Origin: DAOQAU01 sp964640325
Lineage (GTDB): Bacteria; Cyanobacteriota; Vampirovibrionia; Gastranaerophilales; Gastranaerophilaceae
Length of the DNA: 42,742 nucleotides
Reading direction: 5' to 3'
Assembly (NCBI GenBank): GCA_964640325.1
Contig: CAZXID010000017.1
Span: 1 to 42,742, forward strand
Both the position numbers and the translations under genes were made by a program. Positions 32,486 to 40,399 of the stretch are shown one piece after another (the first letter of the stretch is position 1; every line of letters starts with the position of its first letter). The notes beneath the pieces were generated by a model. That model was not told the DNA's origin and searched no databases. It saw nothing but the letters and a program-made list of their open reading frames with translations.

Positions 32486-33625
32486 ATGAAAAAGATTTTG
32501 ATATTTTTAGTGGCTTTTTTAATGCTTCAATCAGCCTGTCTTGCAAAAACAGGAATAACTTTTTTGTACATTAACGGCTCTAACAATAATGATGCAAAAA
32601 TGAAAAACTGGTATGAGCGAGGAGTTAAAAAGCTTCACCCGCACATGAAAAGAGAGTTTGAATCAAATAGCTCAACTCGGCAATACTTCTTAAAAAATGG
32701 CGAATACTTTATTGAAGAACAACCTGCCATTTTCTTTTGGGGGGACAAAAGCCACAGAGATTTGGCATTCGTGGAAAGTGATTTGAAAATTTCAAAAACA
32801 TTCAGCCCTTGGGTCGCTTATCAAATAAGGTTTGCCCTTACAAGATTTTTGCATGATGCAATTTGGGTTCAAAAATATCATAACATGCTGCCTGTAGTGG
32901 AAGATTTGCATAAAATGGTGGTTTCCGAAAGCAAAAAAGGGAATAAAGTTGTTCTTTATGGCTATTCGGCAGGAAGTTTTGTTACTTACGAATATATGCT
33001 TACAAGACTTCCTTTTATTAATGTTGCTGACTTTTTTAATAATGTTGATATAACACCGGCCCAAAGAGAATTTGTTGCGAAGCATCCGATGAAAAAAACT
33101 TGCATGAGAGCTTTGGGCGAAGATTTGGCGGTATTTTCTGCTGCAGGTCACATAGTACCTAACAAAAATGATTCTCTTTTTAAAGAAAAATATATGGGCA
33201 TGGATAATTTGACGGGCCAGTTATGTACACCTGAAGTTTCACTTAAAGGAGTGGTTAATTTTGCCAGCCCCTTGGTGCTTTTTTATTCGGATATTTCGGA
33301 CCCTAATTATCAAATAACTTATTATAACAAGCTTTTGCTTGAATATTTAATAGAAAATGACATGTTTTGGCTTACGGTTAATTATCGTGAAGACCCCTTG
33401 GGCTTTCCTTGCGGAAGGAATTTATCAACAGAAGAATTGGAAGAAATTGCAAATTTGGATATTGAACCCCATGCCGGATTTGTTTATGACAAATCAAATA
33501 CGAAAGGTACAAGAGGAGTGTTTATGGCGCATACTTCTTACTGGTCAACAGGAAGAGTTTTTTCAAAGGCAGTTGTAAACGCTTACATAAACGGATATAC
33601 AAATAAAAGCAGAAAAATCGAATAG
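32486..33625 (+). CDS. secreted alpha/beta-hydrolase-like protein
   Basis: 379 residues with a signal peptide (about 1-20, 'LMLQSACLA'). 'ITFLYINGSNNNDAKMKNWY' opens like the first strand and oxyanion loop of a lipase/esterase. 'KVVLYGYSAGSFVTYEYM' is a GxSxG nucleophile elbow (GYSAG). A late His ('MAHTSYW', near residue 350) could complete a triad with an Asp. Expected in the periplasm or outside. The substrate is unknown. Probably translated from a leaderless mRNA. It lies 21 bp after lpdA but has its own promoter. Confidence 0.78.
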   Translation: MKKILIFLVAFLMLQSACLAKTGITFLYINGSNNNDAKMKNWYERGVKKLHPHMKREFESNSSTRQYFLKNGEYFIEEQPAIFFWGDKSHRDLAFVESDLKISKTFSPWVAYQIRFALTRFLHDAIWVQKYHNMLPVVEDLHKMVVSESKKGNKVVLYGYSAGSFVTYEYMLTRLPFINVADFFNNVDITPAQREFVAKHPMKKTCMRALGEDLAVFSAAGHIVPNKNDSLFKEKYMGMDNLTGQLCTPEVSLKGVVNFASPLVLFYSDISDPNYQITYYNKLLLEYLIENDMFWLTVNYREDPLGFPCGRNLSTEELEEIANLDIEPHAGFVYDKSNTKGTRGVFMAHTSYWSTGRVFSKAVVNAYINGYTNKSRKIE

Positions 33626-33755
33626 CCCTTTTTGTTAACCAACTTTTAGACTATTGTTTTTGAAAAATTCATCTTTTTTCTAATGTTTTGTTGTGCCCAA
33701 TCTTTTATTATACATAGTAAGTGTGACTAAAAGTTTAATACTACGGCTGAAAGTG

Positions 33756-33761
33756 TATAAT
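33756..33761 (+). promoter_or_regulatory. -10-like TATAAT just before the 33766 gene
   Basis: TATAAT ends 4 bases before the ATG, closer than a start point should be. Either the initiation point is unusually near or the -10 TTTAAT at 33734-33739 is used. No ribosome-binding site is seen. Confidence 0.3.
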
Positions 33762-33765
33762 AGCT

Positions 33766-34038
33766 ATGGATAAATTATTTGACATTGTATTGACGATTCT
33801 TTTTACTATCTGTTTGGTTGTAACAGTACCGGTTTCCGCCTGCTCAAATTTTGACGGGATTACCGGCGGTGCTTGTTCTATAGTTGATCTAAATAAAGAA
33901 TATATGTTTAAAAAACAAACTGAAGCTTCTAAAAAGAATGATTTGCGCCCCGTAAAGCAGGAAAAAGAACAGAAAATAACTTCTGTTGATTTAATTTGTA
34001 AACATAGCGCCTGCCTTTTAAGATTTCGTGCGAAATAA
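33766..34038 (+). CDS. small lipoprotein candidate
   Basis: 90 residues. A hydrophobic stretch (7-23) leads to 'VPVSAC', where Val-Ser-Ala-Cys26 fits a lipobox for LspA processing. The mature part is short, basic and has further cysteines ('GGACS', 'LICKHSACLLRF'). Only one Lys precedes the hydrophobic core, so a plain membrane anchor is possible. Function unknown. A strong terminator follows directly, which supports its being a real transcript end. Confidence 0.6.
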   Translation: MDKLFDIVLTILFTICLVVTVPVSACSNFDGITGGACSIVDLNKEYMFKKQTEASKKNDLRPVKQEKEQKITSVDLICKHSACLLRFRAK

Positions 34039-34040
34039 GG

Positions 34041-34076
34041 AAAGCGCCCTTGATTTAATCAAAGGCGCTTTTTTAT
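34041..34076 (+). terminator. intrinsic terminator after 33766 gene
   Basis: AAAGCGCC-c-TTGAT-tta-ATCAA-a-GGCGCTTT followed by TTTTATT. Two stem blocks separated by a C/A mismatch. It may serve the convergent HEAT-like gene too. Confidence 0.85.
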
Positions 34077-34096
34077 TGTATGAAAGGAAATTTATA

Positions 34097-35086
34097 TTAT
34101 GCAGCTTTTGGAGCTTCTGCTTTTGGAGCTTCTGCTGCAGGAGCAGCGTTCAATTGATTAAGTTTTTCAAGAGCCTTTTTAGAGGCTTCTTGAACCAATA
34201 CATCTTGATCCTTTTGAGCTATTGTGAAAATAGTATTTAAATCCTGCTTGTATTCGGGTCTTTGAATATAGCTTAATGAATCAATACCTGAGGCTCTTAC
34301 CATTGGGTTAGGATTGCCTTTTATTTGTTCAATAACACCTGCTGCACCGGGGAGTTCTGTCAAAGGAACAACCGTGTTATTAATTTTTTGAACTTCTGAT
34401 ACATAAAGGTTTTGAAGCATAGCCATTGTATACATAGCATACTGTTTATTTGTTTCAGCCTTTTCCATTGGCGATATTACATCAGCTTCGGCCTTTTCGG
34501 CATCGGTTACGGTTTGATTTTTCAATATTTTTTCTCTAATTTCGATTTGTTTTTGCGTCGGACCTTGAAGCTTGCTTGTATCTTTTTGCATAACACCTAA
34601 AAGAGCATCGATTATTCTTGTATCAAGTAATTCGGCTGCATTTTGAGGAGTTTTTTGAGTTATTTCTGCTATTTGTTCCATTGCATTTGTCTGTTCGTCT
34701 AAATTTTCACCGCTTAACTTACCTACAAAAGTGTTTAAATCAACTTTTGGAGCTGCGGCTTCCGGTGCTTTTACTTCCGGTTGTTGAGGCGCTGCGGTAG
34801 CTGGAGCCGGAGCTTGAGGTACTACTACAGGAGCTGGCACTGAAGGCATTTGTGCGGTCGGGGGAAGATTAAAATTTTGTTGAGGCCCATATACTGTTTG
34901 TTGAGGCACTTCATATACAGAAGCATTCGGTACATTGTATATCGGGGCTGTTACGTAGGAAGGCACTTGTGTTGGCGTTGCGCCGGGTGCATTTACCTGT
35001 GGATTGTGTACATCAATCTTTACAGCATTGTAGCTTGGCTGTGGTAGATAAGCTTGCTGGGGTTGTACTGTTGGAACTTGCATCAT
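34097..35086 (-). CDS. Pro/Gln-rich protein with C-terminal HEAT-like helical repeats
   Basis: About 329 residues. Residues 1-115 are low-complexity, rich in Pro, Gln, Val, Tyr and Ala ('PQPSYNAVKI', 'PAPATAAPQQP'), with no signal peptide. Residues about 120-310 are helical and read like HEAT or armadillo repeats: 'LDEQTNAMEQIAEITQKTP', 'NPMVRASGIDSLSYIQRP', 'DQDVLVQEASKKALEKL'. The end is an Ala/Pro/Lys tail with two 'EAPKA' repeats. A TTG at 35104 overlaps the ribosome-binding AAAGGA, so the ATG at 35086 is the start. Probably a scaffold or adaptor. The family is unrecognised. Confidence 0.78.
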   Translation of the reverse strand: MMQVPTVQPQQAYLPQPSYNAVKIDVHNPQVNAPGATPTQVPSYVTAPIYNVPNASVYEVPQQTVYGPQQNFNLPPTAQMPSVPAPVVVPQAPAPATAAPQQPEVKAPEAAAPKVDLNTFVGKLSGENLDEQTNAMEQIAEITQKTPQNAAELLDTRIIDALLGVMQKDTSKLQGPTQKQIEIREKILKNQTVTDAEKAEADVISPMEKAETNKQYAMYTMAMLQNLYVSEVQKINNTVVPLTELPGAAGVIEQIKGNPNPMVRASGIDSLSYIQRPEYKQDLNTIFTIAQKDQDVLVQEASKKALEKLNQLNAAPAAEAPKAEAPKAA

Positions 35087-35774
35087 TTTCTTTTTTCCTT
35101 TCAAAAAATAATAATACTGTCTTTTGTATTTACTTAATAACTCCTGAATTTTTTAAATTGCTATTTTTATGATAAATTTTAATAATTCTTAACAAAAATC
35201 GTCTTAAAAAACAGAGTGTCCAAGTAATTAAACTGTTTTGACTTGTTACATTCAGTTTATACATTTTTATTTCTATTAACCCAGAATACCTTTTAAATCA
35301 TTTCCCGCACAGGAAATGAATTTAATATTATATTTCTTTGCCGGTTTATTTAATATCTTCGGGCATTCAATTGCCTGCAACAATTGTCCAAGTCTACTAT
35401 TCCTTAATTAAAAGTACTTCAAAATAAGTAAAATTGCAACTGTAAAAAAAAATTGATATTAAGAGAATGGGAAAAATAAAAAAATCAACTTTTATATATT
35501 TTTACTTTTTAATTTTTCTCCCCCTCATTATATTTATATAACTTAACATTATATTTGTTTTATCTATATCTTTGAAATGCTTATTTTTATTGATTTTTGG
35601 CCTTTCTTCAATTGTTTTTTCTTGATATATAACCAGTTGGGTAATTTAATTTATCTTATTTTTATTGCCTGATTGGCTTATGTACACAGGCAGTGTTCTA
35701 ATGTTTAATTCCATATAATGTTATCCTTAAAGACATTTAAAACCGGGCTGTAGAGATAAATTCAGGAGAGCTTT
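35087..35774. other. long A/T-rich divergent spacer
   Basis: About 690 bp with no frame I can support. It holds two small hairpins, CATTTCC/GGAAATG (35308-35328 region) and CAATTG...CAATTG (35369-35390 region), and a TATAAT at 35714-35719 that may serve the response-regulator gene. The T-rich central part (35440-35640) has no GC stem. A small RNA or an extended control region is possible but not shown. Confidence 0.4.
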
Positions 35775-36509
35775 ATGAACGAAACCAAACAGTTATTAAA
35801 AAATATGAAACCTTCGGATGATTTCCCTACGTCCTTAAGAAAAGACGGGCAGCAGATAAGAGTTGTTATAGTTGAGGATTTTAAGCTTACCAGAGTCGGT
35901 TTGCGTTGTGCATTAAATGCTAACCCCGATATTAGTGTTATTGCCGAGTGCGATAATGCAAAAAGTGCGCTTGATTTGATTGAAAAACACAGGCCGGAAG
36001 TTGTTTTAATGGACTTAGGACTACCGGAAATGAACGGTATTGAAGCGACTATAAAAGTTAAAGAAATTCTTCCAAGTACAAAAATAATAGCTTTGACCTC
36101 GCATGACAGAGAAGAAGAAGTTATTGCCGCACTTGCTTCAGGCGCGCATGGCTACTGTTTAAAGGATATTGATCCGATAAAACTTGCAGATGTAGTTAGA
36201 GATGTTTCAAGCGGTGTTTGTTGGATTGATCCTCAAGTCGCTCAATTGGTATTAAATGTTTTTCCAAAACCGGAAAATACTTCTATTTTCCCTTCAAAAG
36301 CAGATTCCGGTACCAGAGTTCCCCTTACCGAAAGAGAATTTGAAGTTTTAAAACATTTAGTTTCAGGTAAAAGCAACACTGAAATTGCAAAAGAACTTAT
36401 CGTCAGCGTTCATACTGCAAAGGCTCATGTTTGTTCAATATTACAAAAAATGTGTGTAAATGACAGAGTTCAGGCTGCTGTTAAGGCTGTTCGAGAAGGT
36501 TTGGTTTAA
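35775..36509 (+). CDS. NarL/FixJ-family response regulator
   Basis: 244 residues. Receiver domain (about 28-145): 'VVIVEDFKLTRVGL', phosphoacceptor Asp80 in 'VVLMDLGLPEMNG', Thr/Ser in 'IIALTSHD', and Lys in 'GAHGYCLKDI'. A LuxR-type helix-turn-helix (about 177-240) has 'LTEREFEVLKHLVSGKSNTE' and 'IAKELIVSVHTAKAHVCSIL'. Likely a DNA-binding activator controlled by a histidine kinase, but no kinase gene is adjacent. The first 27 residues are a non-conserved tail. ATG after AGGAGAGC. The long spacer upstream suggests complex control. Confidence 0.93.
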   Translation: MNETKQLLKNMKPSDDFPTSLRKDGQQIRVVIVEDFKLTRVGLRCALNANPDISVIAECDNAKSALDLIEKHRPEVVLMDLGLPEMNGIEATIKVKEILPSTKIIALTSHDREEEVIAALASGAHGYCLKDIDPIKLADVVRDVSSGVCWIDPQVAQLVLNVFPKPENTSIFPSKADSGTRVPLTEREFEVLKHLVSGKSNTEIAKELIVSVHTAKAHVCSILQKMCVNDRVQAAVKAVREGLV

Positions 36510-36642
36510 CCTATATCTATATATTGTAGATATTTTGTATTCTTTATCCTAAGTTTTGTTAATTTTTAAATGTTTTTAGATTGCATTAATGCGAAATAAG
36601 ATTTAAAATAGGCATGGGATAGTAGTGTTAAGCGGGGACAAA

Positions 36643-38691
36643 ATGAGAATTGGTATTATCAGTTCATCTTATTTTAATACAAAAACTCTTATTTATTCTG
36701 ACAAATTCAATAAAAATGATAACGAAAAAACTTCCGTAAATTCTTGCGGAAGTTTTTTTTATGGTTATAAAAATCAAAATATTTATCCTTTAACTTTCGG
36801 ATCTGATAAAAATACAAAACGTGGATTGGAGACAGAAAAACCTTTTATAAATCCAATAAAACCTAAAATCGGTGAAAAATTAACTACTATTTCTGATATA
36901 ACAAGGTCTTTGTCATTATATGTTAATATTGAGGCCTATAAAGCAGGGCTTTCGAATAATGACTTTTTACTTAAAAAATTAAAAGGACAACATATCCCTT
37001 TAGTTACGCCCGTTGAAAGTAAAAGTGCTATTGTAGGAAATACTCGTGTGCACACACTTATTGACGGGGAACAAATATTTAGTAAAACTCTTGAATATTT
37101 AAAAAGCGCGGAAAAATCAATTTTAATAGAAATGTTTGAGTTTCAAAACTTAACTGTTGACGGGAAAACTTGGGCACAAAATGGGGCTCAGCGAGTAGCA
37201 GGAGCAAAAGAGCAACAGCAAATTTTATGGACACTTATAAAAAAACGTCAATCCAATCCTGACATGAAAATTCAAGTTATTCTTGATGCACATAAATGGT
37301 ATATCGATGGAAATGGTAATAGAGTAAGGCATTACGGCAATCAAGATATGATTAGGTTTTTAAAGAAAAACGGGATTGATGTTGTTCCTTATCCTAGAGC
37401 CGGGCAACAGGGGACATTAATACAACACATAAAACTTCTTGTTGTTGACGGCAAAAAAGCTGTCTTAGGAGGCATGAACTGGGGTTCTCATTCTCCTGCA
37501 AATCATGATGCTTGTGTTGCGATTGAAACATTACCTTCAAAACAAAATTCTGAAGTTGACAATATTATTGAAGAGCATTTTAACAGGGATTGGAAATTCG
37601 CATGGCAAAGATTAGGAGAAACAAAAATCGTTGCAGGGCCTCTTAAGAAAGAAGAACAAAAATTTTATCATGGAATCGATAAGAGAATTAAACAAGAAAA
37701 TGTTGATTATGAAAAGCTTTTAGGTGAATTTTATGACACCCCCGAGGCAAAAATGCGCTACAATGAGAATAGGCTTGATTTGCTCGAAGTAAAACCTTTG
37801 AATAACCCTCAAATGAAAATTCTTGGGACAAAACCTAAAGAATTTGAATTTGTAGATGAAAAAGGCGATGAAAGTATCAGAGAATATCTTAAAAGCAAGC
37901 TTCTTTCTTGTAAAAAAATTCAAGCGGAATTATTTGTTTTCACAGACAATGAACTTATTAAAATTATAATTGACAGGGTTAAAAAAGGTGAATTAGAAGC
38001 TCAAATTATACTTTCATCGGATATTTTGGAATCTTTTCCCCCATGCAGAAAAGGATATATCGCATTGAAAGAAAATAATATTCCTGTAAGGCTTTACAAA
38101 ACCGATAAAAATATAAGACAAAGATTACACTCAAAATGGGCTGTATTCGATGATAATGAAGTAATTATAGGTTCTGCAAATTGGTCTCAAGCCGCTTTAA
38201 ATCAAAATTTACAAACCGGTCGCAGGGGTGATTATAAACTGGATTCTGAAAAAATTGATACTGAAATTTTGCAATATCTTGAGTCAATAAAAAGTACAGA
38301 AAGCGAATTGGGTTTACCGCATCTAAAATGGGATGGAACAGCAAAAAGTTATGAAGCTTTGAAAACCAGAAAAAAACTTATTAATAAGGCAATCAATAAA
38401 ATAACAAAAGATGGTAGCGCACAAATTGAAATTAACAGGAAGTCTTATTCTTTTGACCATGAAGACACTCCTAAGTTACAAAAAATTCAAGGGTATTACC
38501 AAATAATTAAAATCAGACATAATGCCAAGGTTAAGTACAAGCGTGGAAACAACGAAATGACTATTGTGTTCAAGTCGCCGTCTTTAGCCAAAGGAGTTTT
38601 CAAAAAACAGTTTGAACGAGATTGGAAACATTCCGAGTCTGAATATGAAAAATTAAGTTCTAATGTTTATGAAAGAAAGGAAAAGAAATAA
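36643..38691 (+). CDS. two-domain phospholipase D-like protein with lineage-type N-terminus
   Basis: About 682 residues. Two PLD active-site motifs HxKx4D: 'QHIKLLVVDGKKAVLGGMNW' (His near residue 262) and 'LHSKWAVFDDNEVIIGSANW' (His near 496). Each is followed by the G-x(2)-N-W element. This is the layout of cardiolipin synthase-like and other phosphatidyl-transferases or nucleases. There is no membrane anchor or signal peptide; the N-terminus begins 'MRIGIISSSYFNTKT' with 'LTFGSD' at about 46. A GTG at 36625 is in frame, but GGGG spaced 6 nt favours the ATG. A terminator-like hairpin lies within codons 28-40. Confidence 0.87.
   Translation: MRIGIISSSYFNTKTLIYSDKFNKNDNEKTSVNSCGSFFYGYKNQNIYPLTFGSDKNTKRGLETEKPFINPIKPKIGEKLTTISDITRSLSLYVNIEAYKAGLSNNDFLLKKLKGQHIPLVTPVESKSAIVGNTRVHTLIDGEQIFSKTLEYLKSAEKSILIEMFEFQNLTVDGKTWAQNGAQRVAGAKEQQQILWTLIKKRQSNPDMKIQVILDAHKWYIDGNGNRVRHYGNQDMIRFLKKNGIDVVPYPRAGQQGTLIQHIKLLVVDGKKAVLGGMNWGSHSPANHDACVAIETLPSKQNSEVDNIIEEHFNRDWKFAWQRLGETKIVAGPLKKEEQKFYHGIDKRIKQENVDYEKLLGEFYDTPEAKMRYNENRLDLLEVKPLNNPQMKILGTKPKEFEFVDEKGDESIREYLKSKLLSCKKIQAELFVFTDNELIKIIIDRVKKGELEAQIILSSDILESFPPCRKGYIALKENNIPVRLYKTDKNIRQRLHSKWAVFDDNEVIIGSANWSQAALNQNLQTGRRGDYKLDSEKIDTEILQYLESIKSTESELGLPHLKWDGTAKSYEALKTRKKLINKAINKITKDGSAQIEINRKSYSFDHEDTPKLQKIQGYYQIIKIRHNAKVKYKRGNNEMTIVFKSPSLAKGVFKKQFERDWKHSESEYEKLSSNVYERKEKK
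36725..36760 (+). terminator. intrinsic-terminator-like hairpin inside the PLD coding region
   Basis: AAAAAACTTCCG, 10-nt loop, CGGAAG and TTTTTTTT. The stem runs into eight T, as in a working terminator, but the frame continues through it. It may reduce or control readthrough. Confidence 0.55.
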
Positions 38692-38695
38692 TTTT

Positions 38696-40399
38696 ATGCA
38701 GGTAAGTGCAATAAATTATAACGTTTATAACAAATATAACTACAATCCTTTCAAACAACAGGATTTCAAAACAAATGAGCATGTTGTTGATACGCATGTT
38801 TATGGAAATGTTTTTTATTTTCCTCTTTTTAAAGGCAAAAACACTGAAAGAAAAGGTAGTAGCGAGTGGCTTGAAAATAATGTAATTAAACAAATTAAAG
38901 GCAAAAAATATCAAGGAGCCGGATTATATGATGAAAAAGGGATTTATTTGGATTTTTTGAAAGTCGGAAATGAAAAACTTTCACAAGAGCCGATTGATAT
39001 TAGCGTAGCCGAAGATAAAGAGGTTTATGCATACTGGCATGCGCTTGCTCTTGCAGAATCTTATGATTCAAGTTGGGTAAGAAGATACAATAAATTTAAT
39101 GTAACAAAACCTTTAGCCGTTTTTCATACTCTTAATTCAGAAGCCTCGCAGGAAATATTTGCAGCTAATTTAAAGATTTTACAAAATCCCTATCTTTGCA
39201 AATCTTTGGATGTAGATGTTACCGATAGAGAAGGTAATTTGTCTTTAAATTGTACGGTTTTTGATACGGAAACAACCGGTGTAAAAATTAACACCGAAGA
39301 TTTTAGTGAAAATGACAGGATTGTTCAAATTGGTGCTACTCAAATTAAAAACGGTAAAGTAGTTGAAAAAACCGCTTATAATCAACTTATAAATCCTGAA
39401 ATTCCTATCCCTGAAGAAGCATCTGCAGTTCATGGAATTAAAGATGAAGATGTTGCCAACGCAAAAACTCTTGAGGCTATTTTAGAAACTTTTTTAAAAA
39501 ATTATTTAAATAAAGAAAATGGCGTAATTGTTGCTTATAATTCAAAATTCGACATAACTTTACTTAATAATGCCATAAGAGAACATAATACTGTTTCTGA
39601 CAAAAAATTAAAAGAAAGACCTATTTTTAAAGTATTAGATCCTTTTATTTTGATACAAAAAATCCACCCCTATCTCGGTGTTAAAAAGAGATTGTCAAAT
39701 CAATATCAATTTTTATTCTGTAAAAATCTTGAAGGTGCGCATGATGCTTTAGCGGATGTAAAAGGTACGGTTGATGTTCTTAAATATTGTCTTTATTATT
39801 TGAATGAACATCGAAAAGATAAGTCTGTTCCGCTTACGCTCAGAGAGGTTTTAATTTTTCAAAACGGCGGACGGGTTGCAAATATTGATTTACCTATGGA
39901 TGTGGAAAATTGCAATAGTAGGGTGAATTATGATAAATCTTACATTTTGGCATCAATAAATGTAGATAATTATTTTAAAGGCTATAAGTTATCTAATGAA
40001 ATTGTTGAGGAAATCAAAGACGAAATAGGTGAAGATAATATTCTAAAATTAGCCGAAGCAAGTATTATTAATGAAGAACATACCCTTAAGCACAAAGGAT
40101 TTAAAATTAATCCGGCTGAAACAAAAAGAATCCCGAAATCAGCAAAATACGAAAATCCTTTCTATATTTTACGTTCAAATTTTAAAGAAGTGTTAGGTTT
40201 TGCCGATTTAGAAGATTATAACGGAAAATCAAAAGAAGAAATTGAAGATTTAATAATAGAAAAGTCGAAATTATTTTTGCACAAGCAAAGCATGCCTGTG
40301 TGGATGAAAAACCCTAATCCTTTTGACATTAAAGACGGCAACGACTTGCCTGATTTAAAAATCGCAAGAAAGGTAATGGAAGAAAGTAAGTTATCTTAA
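38696..40399 (+). CDS. DnaQ-like 3'-5' exonuclease domain protein
   Basis: About 567 residues. The central part (about 180-365) is a DEDDh exonuclease: 'CTVFDTETTGVKI' (Asp188, Glu190), 'AVHGIKDEDV', 'VAYNSKFDITLLNNAI' and 'EGAHDALADVKGTVDVL' (His near 348, Asp near 353). The N-terminal region starts 'MQVSAINYNVYNKYNYNPF' with 'FPLFKGK' at about 42. The C-terminal 200 residues are unassigned. An ATG at 38663 lies inside the PLD gene; the one at 38696, just after its stop, is preferred. The PLD gene sits 4 bp upstream, so the two may act together. The stop overlaps that of purL. Confidence 0.85.
   Translation: MQVSAINYNVYNKYNYNPFKQQDFKTNEHVVDTHVYGNVFYFPLFKGKNTERKGSSEWLENNVIKQIKGKKYQGAGLYDEKGIYLDFLKVGNEKLSQEPIDISVAEDKEVYAYWHALALAESYDSSWVRRYNKFNVTKPLAVFHTLNSEASQEIFAANLKILQNPYLCKSLDVDVTDREGNLSLNCTVFDTETTGVKINTEDFSENDRIVQIGATQIKNGKVVEKTAYNQLINPEIPIPEEASAVHGIKDEDVANAKTLEAILETFLKNYLNKENGVIVAYNSKFDITLLNNAIREHNTVSDKKLKERPIFKVLDPFILIQKIHPYLGVKKRLSNQYQFLFCKNLEGAHDALADVKGTVDVLKYCLYYLNEHRKDKSVPLTLREVLIFQNGGRVANIDLPMDVENCNSRVNYDKSYILASINVDNYFKGYKLSNEIVEEIKDEIGEDNILKLAEASIINEEHTLKHKGFKINPAETKRIPKSAKYENPFYILRSNFKEVLGFADLEDYNGKSKEEIEDLIIEKSKLFLHKQSMPVWMKNPNPFDIKDGNDLPDLKIARKVMEESKLS

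Noticed and set aside
33756..33768. Third leaderless gene at 33766
   Set aside because: TATAAT ends only 4 bases before the ATG, too close for a normal start point; an alternative -10 upstream is possible.
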